DNA from: Clostridia bacterium
GTDB taxonomy: Bacteria > Bacillota > Clostridia > Oscillospirales > Acutalibacteraceae
Direction: 5' to 3'
Assembly: GCA_017473435.1 (NCBI GenBank)
Contig: JAFULG010000072.1
Coordinates: forward strand, 1-61,366
Length of the DNA stretch: 61,366 bases
Shown here: positions 34,595-44,269 of the stretch, piece after piece
Numbering within the stretch: position 1 is the first letter of the stretch
Layout: each line of letters begins with the position of its first letter
Position numbers and translations under genes: made by a program
Notes under the pieces: generated by a model
Databases searched by the model: none
What the model saw: the letters and a program-made list of their open reading frames with translations, nothing else
What the model was told of the DNA's origin: nothing

Positions 34595-35152
34595 ATGGAA
34601 AAGGAATTCAGCACCTTCAGAAAGTCAACCTTCGGAGGCTTTAACAGAAAAGATGTAATCAACTACATTGAAAAAATGCGCAATGAGTCCTATGAATATA
34701 AAATGCAGGTTGAGGAAACCGTCAGGAGCCTTAATGAAAAAATAGTGGAGCTTGAAAATGCGGCAAGACTTATGGAGGTTGACATTGCCTGTGCTGACGA
34801 AGAAGTAAAAGATTCAGAAGCGAAAGAAAATATGAGTGACATAAATGACGCTACAAAGCACCTTAAGGCTGTTGCAGATGAACTTTGCAGAAGTCTCGGA
34901 GAGTTTATGGACAAGCTCAGCCGAAAGGGTCTTTTTGAAAAAAGCGAGGATATTATTTCTTCCGATGCTCCTGTTGCTATAAGCAATGAAGATGAGCCTG
35001 CTGAGGAAAGCCTGGTTGACGGTATTCTTTCATCACTTTCCTTCATTTTTGAAGATAAGGCAGAGAACGGTGTAATTACCGAGATCGAAGAGGTTAAAAA
35101 GACAGAGGATACCGTTTCTGATATTCTTGGCGGACTTTCATTCCTTAATTGA
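34595..35152 (+). CDS. DivIVA-like coiled-coil protein
   Basis: 185 residues. The N-terminus FRKSTFGGFNRKDVINYIEKM matches the start of DivIVA/GpsB-type proteins of Clostridia, whose first segment binds curved membrane. A coiled coil follows (about 28-65, EETVRSLNEKIVELENAARL) and another helix near 80-110. The C-terminal half is acidic and ends with two short hydrophobic motifs, GILSSLSFIF and ILGGLSFLN, that repeat one another. Start at 34595 (AAAGGCAG upstream). It lies 35 bp before a cell-wall hydrolase, suggesting a role in placing wall remodelling at poles or septa; this is inference. Confidence 0.7.
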   Translation: MEKEFSTFRKSTFGGFNRKDVINYIEKMRNESYEYKMQVEETVRSLNEKIVELENAARLMEVDIACADEEVKDSEAKENMSDINDATKHLKAVADELCRSLGEFMDKLSRKGLFEKSEDIISSDAPVAISNEDEPAEESLVDGILSSLSFIFEDKAENGVITEIEEVKKTEDTVSDILGGLSFLN

Positions 35153-35187
35153 CGTATGCAGGATTTCGTTGTTGTAGAGGTGAAAAG

Positions 35188-38100
35188 ATGAAATCTATCA
35201 GTAAGATTATATCAATGCTTTCGGCTTTTATATTGGGTTTGTTGCTGATTTCAGGGGGCTTGTCCGCAAGTGCGGCTGACGATGCCTTTGAAAAGCAGAT
35301 ATCAGCTTTTCCTGCAAGCTATAAGCCTTATCTGAGAGAGCTTCACGCTCAGTATCCCACCTGGACGTTTGTTCCTTTTGAAACGGGTCTTGACTGGAAT
35401 ACCGTAATTGATAATGAGCATGATGATTATGCTCTTGTTTATAATCCCGATGCGGCGAGAATTTTTAAAAGCCTTGATCCTGATGATTATATAGAATCTG
35501 AGGACAGATTTGTTTATAAAGACGGCTCTTTTGTAGCTGCGAGCCGTGCTGCGGTTGAATATTTTATGGACCCGAGAAACTTCCTTGACAAGGGCGGAAT
35601 ATTTCAGTTTGAGGTACTGAATTTCAGCTCTCTTTATACGGTTGATATGGTTGAGGCGGTACTCGACGGCTCATTTATGGGTGAGAGTAAAATGACCTAT
35701 GTTGATGCAGCAGGTAAAAAATATACGGACAATAAAACCTATGCCCAGGCAATATATGAGGCAGGCAGAACCTATAATATCAATCCCTGCTTTCTTGCTT
35801 CGAAAATTCTTAATGAGGTAGGAAGTAAAGGAAGCGACAGCGTATCGGGTACGAATAAATCCTATCCCGGTATTTACAACTTTTATAATATCGGTGCTAC
35901 GGACGGAGCAGGTGCAGTTGAAAGAGGTCTTTTATGGGCAAAGGGCGGAGCAAGCAGCTCAACCTATTACGGACGTTCCTGGACAACACCCTATAAGTCA
36001 ATTCTGGGCGGTGCGCAGTTCCTTGCCGAGGAGTATATTGCCGCAGGACAGTTTACGGGCTACCTTCAGCGCTTTAATGTAAACCCTGAAAGTGACTATA
36101 ACCTGTATTCCCATCAATATATGTCTAACCTTACGGGTGCTCTTTCTCAGGGCTATTCCACCTACAGATCCTACAGAGATATGAATATGCTCAAAACAAA
36201 CCTTACTTTTTCAATTCCCGTTTACAGAAATATGAGTGACGTGAACGGTAACGGTAAGCTTGTAGGTGCAGAAAGCACAGAGCAGTACGGCAATGTGACA
36301 GCGTCTTTCCGTTATGTAAGAAAGGGACCGTCTGTTGATCACGGTATTGTGACCGATGCCTCGGGTGAAGAGCTTTATCTTGAAAGAGGGGATGAGGTCA
36401 GAATCTATGATAAGGTTGATACCGATGCTTATTATTATGAGGAAATTCTTTCCGATCCCTATTGGTACAGAGTTTCCTTTACCTCTTCGGGTAAAACCTA
36501 TACCGGTTACATCCCGGGTGATGAAATAGAGGTGAAAACTGCCGTTTATGTAGCTAAAGGCAGAACTGATATATCCCTTGTGAAAACATCCTCCGTGAAA
36601 AATAAAATCGTGGCATCAAAGCCGTCAATGGTAAAAATCATTGATGAAAATACGGTAGAGTTTCTCAAAAACGGAACAGTCAGCTTGTATTTTTATGACT
36701 CCTACGGTCATATTGAGGAGATTCTTTTCAGGGTAGGTAGCTACGCTTCTTACTATGCTACCGGTGTAAAGGCGACAGCTGCGGATACAAAAATTGCCGT
36801 TTCATCTACAGCTCATACAAGCGCAAAGGCTTACGGCTACGCCTTGTCGGATATCTGGGGCAATATAAAAAAGGCAGAGTTTACTGCCAATAATTCGCGT
36901 ACCTTTGAAGGCTTGAAAACAGGTACACCTTATATTGCTTATGTGCAGAATTGGTATGGTAAGTACGCTGTTACAAAAACCGTAGAACAGATAGTGATTA
37001 CAAAGCCTGAAACTGTGAATAATCTTACCTTTTTGAAAAATTCTTCAGGCGGAGCTACTCTCAGCTGGAATCCTGTATCAAACGCTACGGGTTATCAGAT
37101 TTTCGCTTATAACAGAAATACCAAAAAGTACAGTCTGGTAACGGAGACTGCTTTCGGCTATAACAGCTGTACTCTCACGGCAAATCAGGCGGCTGCCGAT
37201 GATTTTGTGGTAAGAGCTTATACAAGATATGGCGGTGTTGCTACCTTCGGCGGCAATTCAAATATGATAAGTCTTTCCGAAAAGCCTTTCACACCGACAG
37301 CACTTAAAGTTTCTTCCCTGAGCTCTTCCGGCTATACTCTTTCCTGGACGGGAAATAAGGACTGTGACGGCTACGAGGTTTATTTCTCTCTTATTAACTC
37401 GGATACCTATAAGCTTCATAAGCAGGTTACCGGTACATCTCTTAATTTTACAGGCTTAAGAAGTGCGGCAGGCTTCAATTTTAAAGTCCGTTCCTTTAAA
37501 AACAAGCCCTACGGAAAGCTTTATTCTGACTTTTCAGAGACAATTTTAGCTGCAACTCTGCCTGAAAACGTAAGTAATATTAAGGCTGTGGCAGGAAGTA
37601 ATAAGGTTACCGTAACCTGGTCAGCAGTAAGCGGAGCACAGCATTATAATCTGCTTTACAGAAAAGCAGGTGAGCCGGTAAAAACCGTGAAGGTCAGCAG
37701 TTCCTCATACACGCTTAACAATGCCGATAGCTATTCAGTATATTATTTCGCTGTTTCAGCGAGTGCAACTGTCAGCACAAAGAGCGTAACAGGTAAACTG
37801 AGCGCTGCCGTAGGTGTGCGAACCAAGCCTGCCATGCCACAGAATCTTGCTGTAACCTCGCAGGGATATAATTATATAGATCTTTCATGGAAGGCTGATG
37901 CCTCGTTGAATGCTTACAGGGTTTACTGGCTGAACACTTCCGGAAAGGTACTTGGCAATAAGGTTGTGTTTACGGGAAACAGCGTAAGAATCAGCGGTCT
38001 TACACCTCTTACAACCTACAGGTTTATGATAAGAGGCTATAAGCTTGTAAACGGAAGCTACATCGAATCGGATATACCTGCCTCGGTAGCAGCTTCAACG

Positions 38101-39066
38101 GTCATTCCTGAGGTTACGGGTATAAAGGCCTCTGCCGTTACGACAAAATCCTTCCGTCTTACATGGACTGCGCTTCAGGGTGCTGTTAACTATAATCTCT
38201 ATTATAATAACGGTGGCTCCTTTAAAAAGGCGCTTTCACCTGTAACAAATTACTGTGACGTCACCTTCCTTCCCGAATCTTCAAAGGGTCAGTTTTATAT
38301 CACGGCAGTATTTAAGCAGGGTAACAGATATTATGAAAGTCAGCCGTCGGTTACCTTTACCTCATCAGTTCTTCCCGGTACACTCACGGGTATTACCGTT
38401 AAGGCATACAGTGACAGGGCTGAGATTAAATGGAATGCGGTAAAGAATGCTGACTGTTACGGAGTATATCTCAGAGAAAACGGTAAATATGTTCTTAAAA
38501 ATACGGTTACAACCAATTCTTGTACACTTACGGGTCTTAAGGACTGCACAGCGAATAATGTTGCCGTAAGGGCATATTTCAGAAATTCAACGGGCACTCC
38601 CGGCGGAGGATACACAAGTAAAGATTTTACAACAACCCCCATTGAAGTCACAAGCTTTATCCAGGACAGAATAACGGAAACCTCTTATACTCTTACCTGG
38701 AACAGATCCTCTACAGCGGTGAACAGATATTATCTTTACCGTTATAACTTTGAAACATCCAGATACGAGCTTATAGTGACAACAGCGAACAATACCTTTG
38801 ACATTACGGGCCTTGCTCCGGGTACACAGCAGAGGTATGCAGTTTTAGCAACCGTAGTTGTAAACGGAAGAGTTGTTAATAAATCCAATAACGTTTACGA
38901 TTTTGATTGCGGAACTCTGGCTTCCCATATTCAGATTACAGAGCCCGAAATTGTAGAAGAAGCGTCAGCTTTTTCCGGTGTGAACGAGTCTGAAGAAGGA
39001 GTGCAGGCGGATAATAATTCCGAAAACCTTGTTGCTTCAACAAATTCGGTTGAATTTTCACAATAA
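35188..39066 (+). CDS. Secreted N-acetylglucosaminidase-like wall hydrolase with seven FN3 domains
   Basis: 1292 residues. Signal peptide (LSAFILGLLLISGGLSASAA). Residues about 35-330 resemble LytG/LytD-type endo-beta-N-acetylglucosaminidase regions: an N-terminal YPTWTFVPFETGLDWNTVI segment, then the lysozyme-like core with SKILNEVGSKGS (probable catalytic Glu) and YNFYNIGATDG. An SH3-like part follows (about 350-450, ending YTGYIPGDEIEV). From about 610 to 1250 there are seven FN3 repeats, each opened by a Pro and with a core Trp such as LSWNPVSNATGYQIF or VTWSAVSGAQHYNL. No LPxTG or SLH anchor. GAGGTGA before the ATG. Confidence 0.85.
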   Translation: MKSISKIISMLSAFILGLLLISGGLSASAADDAFEKQISAFPASYKPYLRELHAQYPTWTFVPFETGLDWNTVIDNEHDDYALVYNPDAARIFKSLDPDDYIESEDRFVYKDGSFVAASRAAVEYFMDPRNFLDKGGIFQFEVLNFSSLYTVDMVEAVLDGSFMGESKMTYVDAAGKKYTDNKTYAQAIYEAGRTYNINPCFLASKILNEVGSKGSDSVSGTNKSYPGIYNFYNIGATDGAGAVERGLLWAKGGASSSTYYGRSWTTPYKSILGGAQFLAEEYIAAGQFTGYLQRFNVNPESDYNLYSHQYMSNLTGALSQGYSTYRSYRDMNMLKTNLTFSIPVYRNMSDVNGNGKLVGAESTEQYGNVTASFRYVRKGPSVDHGIVTDASGEELYLERGDEVRIYDKVDTDAYYYEEILSDPYWYRVSFTSSGKTYTGYIPGDEIEVKTAVYVAKGRTDISLVKTSSVKNKIVASKPSMVKIIDENTVEFLKNGTVSLYFYDSYGHIEEILFRVGSYASYYATGVKATAADTKIAVSSTAHTSAKAYGYALSDIWGNIKKAEFTANNSRTFEGLKTGTPYIAYVQNWYGKYAVTKTVEQIVITKPETVNNLTFLKNSSGGATLSWNPVSNATGYQIFAYNRNTKKYSLVTETAFGYNSCTLTANQAAADDFVVRAYTRYGGVATFGGNSNMISLSEKPFTPTALKVSSLSSSGYTLSWTGNKDCDGYEVYFSLINSDTYKLHKQVTGTSLNFTGLRSAAGFNFKVRSFKNKPYGKLYSDFSETILAATLPENVSNIKAVAGSNKVTVTWSAVSGAQHYNLLYRKAGEPVKTVKVSSSSYTLNNADSYSVYYFAVSASATVSTKSVTGKLSAAVGVRTKPAMPQNLAVTSQGYNYIDLSWKADASLNAYRVYWLNTSGKVLGNKVVFTGNSVRISGLTPLTTYRFMIRGYKLVNGSYIESDIPASVAASTVIPEVTGIKASAVTTKSFRLTWTALQGAVNYNLYYNNGGSFKKALSPVTNYCDVTFLPESSKGQFYITAVFKQGNRYYESQPSVTFTSSVLPGTLTGITVKAYSDRAEIKWNAVKNADCYGVYLRENGKYVLKNTVTTNSCTLTGLKDCTANNVAVRAYFRNSTGTPGGGYTSKDFTTTPIEVTSFIQDRITETSYTLTWNRSSTAVNRYYLYRYNFETSRYELIVTTANNTFDITGLAPGTQQRYAVLATVVVNGRVVNKSNNVYDFDCGTLASHIQITEPEIVEEASAFSGVNESEEGVQADNNSENLVASTNSVEFSQ

Positions 39067-39100
39067 AAAATAAAAATTCAAGTTATTTTCATTTTTATTC

Positions 39101-39129
39101 TTGACAAATCGAAGGTATATCTATATAAT
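39101..39129 (+). promoter_or_regulatory. Consensus promoter of yceD-rpmF
   Basis: TTGACA, 17-base spacer, TATAAT: exact consensus, as expected for a ribosomal protein gene. Confidence 0.85.
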
Positions 39130-39154
39130 GTTATTCGTTAATATGAGGTGAGTT

Positions 39155-39637
39155 ATGTTTATAGCACTTGAAAATTTATTTAACGGCGGAATAAAGTCTG
39201 TTCCTCTCAGCTATGAATTTGATTTTTCCGACCACGAGTTCGGCGGTGTGTTTCCATTCACAACACCTGTTAAGCTCGAAGGTGAAATCACTAACACGGC
39301 GGGAATTGTAACAGTAAGTGCAAAGATAAGCTTTGTGCTTGAAACCTGTTGCGACAGATGTGCTGCCAATGTTAAATTACCTTTCGAGGTTGAAATGGAA
39401 CATGGTCTTGTGGCATCGCTCAACGATGAGGAAAATGATGATTACATTCTCGTTGAGGGTATGAAGCTTGACATAGAGGAGCTCACGTCAGAGGACATTT
39501 ATCTCGCTTTGCCGGGCAAAATCCTTTGCAAGGAAGATTGCAAGGGCGTTTGTATGACCTGCGGAGCGGACTTAAATGAAGGTACGTGCGATTGCCGGAA
39601 AGAGATTGATCCCAGATGGGCAGGTCTTTTCGACTGA
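39155..39637 (+). CDS. yceD: YceD (DUF177) family protein
   Basis: 160 residues. Conserved partner of rpmF across bacteria, implicated in 23S rRNA or large-subunit metabolism. Core Cys pair in ETCCDRCAANV, the EGMKLDIEELTSEDIYLALP segment, and a C-terminal Cys cluster (CKEDCKGVCMTCGADLNEG, then CDC) that probably binds zinc. Promoter with exact consensus upstream; rpmF follows after 58 bp. Confidence 0.92.
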   Translation: MFIALENLFNGGIKSVPLSYEFDFSDHEFGGVFPFTTPVKLEGEITNTAGIVTVSAKISFVLETCCDRCAANVKLPFEVEMEHGLVASLNDEENDDYILVEGMKLDIEELTSEDIYLALPGKILCKEDCKGVCMTCGADLNEGTCDCRKEIDPRWAGLFD

Positions 39638-39695
39638 CGGACCGGTAAACAAGGTTATTTTAAATTATTATTATTTTATAAGGAGGTGCTGGACG

Positions 39696-39881
39696 ATGGC
39701 AGTACCAAAGAGAAGAGTATCAAAGGCAAGAAGAGATAAGAGACGTTCAAACGTATGGAAGCTCGACGCTCCCACACTCGTAAGATGCAAGCAGTGCGGT
39801 GCATACACAGTTCCCCACAAGGTTTGTGCTGAATGTGGTTATTACAAGGGCAAGCAGGTTGTTGTTAAGGACGAAGACTAA
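39696..39881 (+). CDS. rpmF: Ribosomal protein bL32
   Basis: 61 residues: MAVPKRRVSKARRDKRRS N-terminus and the zinc-binding form with CKQC and CAEC pairs. A zinc-type L32 is usual in Clostridia. Start at 39696 with AAGGAGG; an upstream in-frame extension overlaps yceD and is not real. A terminator follows. Confidence 0.98.
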   Translation: MAVPKRRVSKARRDKRRSNVWKLDAPTLVRCKQCGAYTVPHKVCAECGYYKGKQVVVKDED

Positions 39882-39898
39882 GCCTTTGGAACTTTGAG

Positions 39899-39937
39899 AG
39901 GTAGAGAGGCAATATTATTGCTGCTCTACCTTTTTTA
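39899..39937 (+). terminator. Terminator of rpmF
   Basis: AGGTAGAG pairs with CTCTACCT, with an inner GCAATA/TATTGC stem, then six T. Confidence 0.85.
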
Positions 39938-40000
39938 TTTGACACACAAATTCGTTTCTGCAAAAGCTTACTGCCTGAGTATCAGATAAGGAGGACAACA

Positions 40001-41311
40001 ATGTCTGTTGAAATTAAAAGTGTAAAAAAATTGTCCGTTGCCTTCCTGAAAGGAATCAGGGCAGGGGACAGGCTTCTGAGTATCAACTCAAATGAAATTA
40101 ACGATTTTCTTGATTATGACTTTTATACAAAAGAAGAAGAGCTTAACCTTGAGTTTGAACATAAAGGCAAGGTTAAAAGGACAAAAATAAAAAAGAGCTC
40201 CGAGGATGATATCGGGCTCGGATTCGAAAGCTATCTTATGGATAAGCAGAGAAGATGCAAGAATAAGTGTATTTTCTGCTTTATTGATCAGAATCCCGTC
40301 GGAATGAGAGACAGCATTTATTTTAAGGATGACGATTCGCGTCTTTCTTTTCTTTTCGGTAATTATATTACTCTTACTAATCTTGAAGATAACGACATTG
40401 AGCGCATTATAAAAATGCATATAAGCCCTGTTAACGTTTCGGTTCATACGATGAACAAAGAGCTGCGCGTGAAAATGATGAAAAACAAAAGGGCAGGGGA
40501 ATGTCTTTCTTATATACACCGTCTTGCCGAGGCGGGCATTGAGCTTAATACACAGCTTGTGCTTTGCCCGGGTATAAATGACGGTAAGGAGCTTGAATAC
40601 AGTATCAGCGAGTTAAGCAAGCTTTATCCTGCGGTAAGGAGCATAGCAGCGGTTCCTGTAGGTGTTACAAGGTATCGTGACGGACTTTTTGATATGCCCG
40701 AATATGATGAAGATACTGCAGGTCAGGTGATAGATATTATTGAGCGTATGGGCGATGAGCTTAAAAGCAAGCACGGTACACGTCTTGTTTATGCGGCTGA
40801 TGAGTTCTACCTCAAGGCAGGCAGAGCTGTTCCCGACGCTGATTATTATGAGGATTACCCTCAGATTGAAAACGGTGTCGGAATGTGGACCTCCTTTAAG
40901 GATGAGGCGGAGGATGCTATCGGAGAGCTTGATGAAGAAGCTGAGGTTAAAAAAAGCGTTAGCCTTGCCACGGGAACAGCAGCATATCCCCTTATAAAAG
41001 AAACGGCAGAAAGGCTCAGGGAGATTTATCCCGGTCTTGAAATCAATACCTATGAAATCAAAAATGATTTCTACGGACACAGCGTTACCGTTGCGGGGCT
41101 TATAACCGGCGGTGACCTGATAAGTCAGCTTAAGGATAAAAATCTCGGTCAGGAGCTTATTATTCCTGACGTTATGCTAAGAAGCGAGGGAGATTTATTC
41201 CTTGACAATGTCTCCCTTGAGGATGCAGAAAGGGAGCTTAAGGTAAGAATACGTACAGTAAGCGGAAGTTCGGGCTTTTTGCTTATAAAAGATATACTTG
41301 ATATGGATTAA
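40001..41311 (+). CDS. DUF512 radical SAM-type iron-sulfur protein with PDZ-like N-terminus
   Basis: 436 residues. A PDZ-like segment (about 1-70, FLKGIRAGDRLLSINSNEI) precedes the cluster motif CKNKCIFCFIDQ (C-x3-C-x2-C) and a radical-SAM-like barrel; the DUF512 domain fills the C-terminal half (VYAADEFYLKAGR, NDFYGHSVTVAGLITGGD). The biochemical role is unknown. It sits 12 bp before der, the conserved neighbourhood of this family in Clostridia. AAGGAGG before the ATG. Confidence 0.9.
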   Translation: MSVEIKSVKKLSVAFLKGIRAGDRLLSINSNEINDFLDYDFYTKEEELNLEFEHKGKVKRTKIKKSSEDDIGLGFESYLMDKQRRCKNKCIFCFIDQNPVGMRDSIYFKDDDSRLSFLFGNYITLTNLEDNDIERIIKMHISPVNVSVHTMNKELRVKMMKNKRAGECLSYIHRLAEAGIELNTQLVLCPGINDGKELEYSISELSKLYPAVRSIAAVPVGVTRYRDGLFDMPEYDEDTAGQVIDIIERMGDELKSKHGTRLVYAADEFYLKAGRAVPDADYYEDYPQIENGVGMWTSFKDEAEDAIGELDEEAEVKKSVSLATGTAAYPLIKETAERLREIYPGLEINTYEIKNDFYGHSVTVAGLITGGDLISQLKDKNLGQELIIPDVMLRSEGDLFLDNVSLEDAERELKVRIRTVSGSSGFLLIKDILDMD

Positions 41312-41323
41312 GGAGGCGGAATT

Positions 41324-42646
41324 ATGGCAAGACCCGTTGTTGCAATAGTGGGACGACCCAATGTAGGTAAGTCCACCCTTTTTAATAAGCTTATAGGTGA
41401 ACGTGTTTCAATTGTTGATGATACTCCCGGTGTTACCAGAGACAGAATCTACGGTGACTGTGAGTGGCTTAACCGTCATTTTCTTCTTATTGATACCGGC
41501 GGTATAGAGCCTAAAAGCGATGATATAATTTTGATGCAGATGCGCCGTCAGGCTCAGCTTGCTATTGACAGCGCAGAGGTTATTATTTTTGTAACCGATC
41601 TTCGTTCAGGCGTTGTTGCTACCGATGAGGATGTTGCCGCTATGCTTATAAAGAGCGGTAAACCGATAGTTCTTTGTGTAAACAAGTGTGATACCGTTGG
41701 TGAAACACCTCTTGAATTCTATGAGTTTTACAATCTCGGTCTCGGAGATCCTATTGCTGTTTCCTCTGTTCACGGTCACGGTACGGGTGATCTGCTTGAT
41801 GCTGTTATGCAATACCTTCCCGAAGAGGAAGAGGAGGAAGAGGAGAGTAATCTTATTAAGGTTGCCGTTATCGGTAAGCCTAATGTAGGCAAATCTTCTC
41901 TCATTAACGCCATTTCAGGCGAGGAAAGAGCTATTGTATCCAATATTGCAGGTACTACCCGTGACGCTACGGATACTTATATTTCCAATGAGCACGGAGA
42001 CTTTATGTTCATTGATACTGCAGGTCTGCGCCGCAAAAGTAAGGTTGAAGATCAGATTGAAAAGTATTCGGTAATAAGAGCAAAAATGGCGGTTGAAAAG
42101 TCATCGGTATGTGTTATTATGATTGATGCTCTTGAGGGCTTTACCGAGCAGGATTCAAAGGTCGCGGGTATTGCTCATGAAATGGGCAAGGCTTGTATTA
42201 TTGCAGTTAACAAGTGGGATGCCCTTGAAAAAGACGGTAAAACCATGGATTCTTACAGAAAGAAGCTTATGATAGACTTTTCGTTTATGTCTTACGCTCC
42301 GATTATTTTCATTTCTGCAAAAACAGGTCAGCGTCTTGACCGTCTTTTTGAGCTTATACGTTTTGTTGATGAGCAGAACTCCATGCGTATTTCCACAGGT
42401 AAGCTTAATGACGTGCTTGCTTCTGCAACGGCACGTGTTCAGCCTCCTACAGATAAGGGTAAGCGCCTTAAGATATATTATATGACTCAGGCTTCAACAA
42501 GACCGCCGACATTTGTCTGCTTTGTCAATGATAAGGAGCTTTTCCATTACAGCTACCAAAGATATATCGACAATCAGATACGTGAGGTTTTCGGCCTTGA
42601 GGGTACACCTACCCGTTTTGTAATCAGAGAAAGAGACAAGAAGTAA
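41324..42646 (+). CDS. der: Ribosome assembly GTPase Der (EngA)
   Basis: Double-domain GTPase needed for 50S subunit maturation. 440 residues. First G domain: GRPNVGKSTLFN, DTPGVTRDRIYG, NKCD; second: GKPNVGKSSLIN, DTAGLRRKSKVEDQ, NKWD. C-terminal KH-like domain ends with RFVIRERDKK. AAGGAGG before the ATG, 12 bp after the DUF512 gene, so they form one operon. Confidence 0.97.
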   Translation: MARPVVAIVGRPNVGKSTLFNKLIGERVSIVDDTPGVTRDRIYGDCEWLNRHFLLIDTGGIEPKSDDIILMQMRRQAQLAIDSAEVIIFVTDLRSGVVATDEDVAAMLIKSGKPIVLCVNKCDTVGETPLEFYEFYNLGLGDPIAVSSVHGHGTGDLLDAVMQYLPEEEEEEEESNLIKVAVIGKPNVGKSSLINAISGEERAIVSNIAGTTRDATDTYISNEHGDFMFIDTAGLRRKSKVEDQIEKYSVIRAKMAVEKSSVCVIMIDALEGFTEQDSKVAGIAHEMGKACIIAVNKWDALEKDGKTMDSYRKKLMIDFSFMSYAPIIFISAKTGQRLDRLFELIRFVDEQNSMRISTGKLNDVLASATARVQPPTDKGKRLKIYYMTQASTRPPTFVCFVNDKELFHYSYQRYIDNQIREVFGLEGTPTRFVIRERDKK

Positions 42647-42707
42647 TTTTTGCATAAAACTGCTTTGAGCAGAAGCGGATCTTACGGTGCCTTTTTGTGC
42701 ATTAGAC

Positions 42708-42737
42708 TTGCTTTTTTGTTTCGGATTATGGTATCAT
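42708..42737 (+). promoter_or_regulatory. Candidate promoter of the GT2-GtrA operon
   Basis: TTGCTT, 18-base spacer, TATCAT with extended TGG. Confidence 0.5.
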
Positions 42738-42771
42738 ACCGTGAGAAGTTTATTTTAAAGGAGGATTTTTA

Positions 42772-43719
42772 ATGGCTGTAAAACACTCCTTGATAGTGCC
42801 TTGCTACAATGAGGAGGGGAATGTAGAAAAATTCCTCGAGGTAACGAAAAAGGCAATGCTTGGATACACCGATAATTATGAAATAGTGTTTGTAAATGAC
42901 GGAAGCCGTGATGAAACTCCTCTTAAGCTTCGCAAGCTTTTTGAGGAAAACAAGGATGTTAAAATCAAGGTTGTCAATTTTTCGCGTAACTTCGGTAAGG
43001 AGGCGGCAATGTACGCCGGATTTACACAGGCCTCAGGCGATTACGTTACAATTATAGATGCTGATTTACAGCAGGACCCCTCTTACGCCGTGCAGATGGG
43101 CAGACTCCTTGACGAGAATCCCGATTGCGATATGGTTGCCGCTTTTCAGCAGCAGAGAAAAGAAGGTAAATTTATTTCTTCCTGCAAAACGATGTTTTAC
43201 AAGGCGATCAATAAGATGACTGAGGTTGATTTCATCAGCGATGCAAGTGATTTCAGAACAATGAGAAGAAGCGTTGTTGAAACCATTCTTGCCCTGCCTG
43301 AATACCACCGCTTTTCAAAGGGTATTTTCTCCTGGGTCGGCTACAATACTACGGCTATTCCTTATGAAGTCAGACAGAGAGAAAGCGGAGAAACCAAATG
43401 GAATTTTATTAAGCTTTTAAAATATGCGCTTGACGGAATTATTGCCTACACGGATATGCCCCTTAAGCTTCCGGTTTATACAGGCGGAGCTATGGGAATT
43501 ATTTCGGTGCTTGTGTTTATTTCGGTGCTCCTTGCTGATATTTTTGTTGCTGATTACAGCGCCGCTGTAGGTTATGCTTCAGCGCTTGTGCTCTTTGTGG
43601 GAGCTGTTATCTGTGTATTCCTCGGAATTATGGGATATTATGTTGGTAAAATTCACACTCAGGTCAAGGAAAGGCCGATTTATATTGCAAAAGAGATTTT
43701 AAGCTATGAAAACGATTAA
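42772..43719 (+). CDS. Polyprenyl-phosphate glycosyltransferase, family GT2 (GtrB/DPM-like)
   Basis: 315 residues. SLIVPCYNEEGNVEKF, VNDGSRDETPLKL and the metal site TIIDADLQQDP define a GT-A fold; two C-terminal membrane segments (about 236-258 and 266-290) are typical of GtrB-type enzymes, which load a sugar from a nucleotide onto undecaprenyl phosphate on the cytoplasmic face. Overlaps the GtrA-type gene by 14 bases; together they would make and flip a lipid-linked sugar for wall or teichoic acid decoration. No third (transfer) enzyme is adjacent. Confidence 0.92.
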   Translation: MAVKHSLIVPCYNEEGNVEKFLEVTKKAMLGYTDNYEIVFVNDGSRDETPLKLRKLFEENKDVKIKVVNFSRNFGKEAAMYAGFTQASGDYVTIIDADLQQDPSYAVQMGRLLDENPDCDMVAAFQQQRKEGKFISSCKTMFYKAINKMTEVDFISDASDFRTMRRSVVETILALPEYHRFSKGIFSWVGYNTTAIPYEVRQRESGETKWNFIKLLKYALDGIIAYTDMPLKLPVYTGGAMGIISVLVFISVLLADIFVADYSAAVGYASALVLFVGAVICVFLGIMGYYVGKIHTQVKERPIYIAKEILSYEND

Positions 43720-44167
43720 AGAACTTATTTTAAAATATAAAGAACTTATTGTGTATGTTATCTTCGGCGGTCTTACTACGGTTGTAAACCTTGTTGTGTT
43801 TACTCTCAGCGGAATGGTCCTCGGAGATGAAAGATATCTCATTTCAAATATTATAGCCTGGTTTGCTGCTGTGATTTTTGCTTATATCACCAATAAGCTC
43901 TGGGTGTTTGAAAGCAAGAGCTGGGATATCAGGGTGCTGCTTAAGGAGATTCCCTCTTTCTTTGCGGCGAGGGTTCTTTCCTTTTTAATTGAAGAGGCAG
44001 GACTTTTTGTGTTCGTAGACCTTCTTTCCTTCAAGGATATCTCGTTTAAAATTCTGTCCTTTGAACTCGGAGGAGAGCTTATAGCGAAGGCTGTTCTTGC
44101 TGTTATAGTGGTAGTTCTCAATTATGTTTTTTCAAAGCTTGTTATTTTCAGAAAGAAGAAATCTTAA
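43706..44167 (+). CDS. GtrA-family membrane protein
   Basis: 153 residues, four membrane segments. VYVIFGGLTTVVNLVVFTL and FAYITNKLWVFESK are the family marks, and the late segment NYVFSKLVIFRKK closes it. GtrA proteins are thought to flip polyprenyl-linked sugars. Start inside the end of the GT2 gene (14-base overlap). Confidence 0.92.
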   Translation: MKTIKELILKYKELIVYVIFGGLTTVVNLVVFTLSGMVLGDERYLISNIIAWFAAVIFAYITNKLWVFESKSWDIRVLLKEIPSFFAARVLSFLIEEAGLFVFVDLLSFKDISFKILSFELGGELIAKAVLAVIVVVLNYVFSKLVIFRKKKS

Positions 44168-44185
44168 TAAATTATTTTCAAACAG

Positions 44186-44214
44186 TTGACTTTTAACAAA
44201 AAGTTCATTATAAT
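44186..44214 (+). promoter_or_regulatory. Promoter of the Cys-rich exported protein
   Basis: TTGACT, 17-base spacer, TATAAT. Confidence 0.8.
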
Positions 44215-44269
44215 AATTATATTATGAGGTAGCTGTTTACCGTAATTTTCTGAAGGAGGAAAATTTATT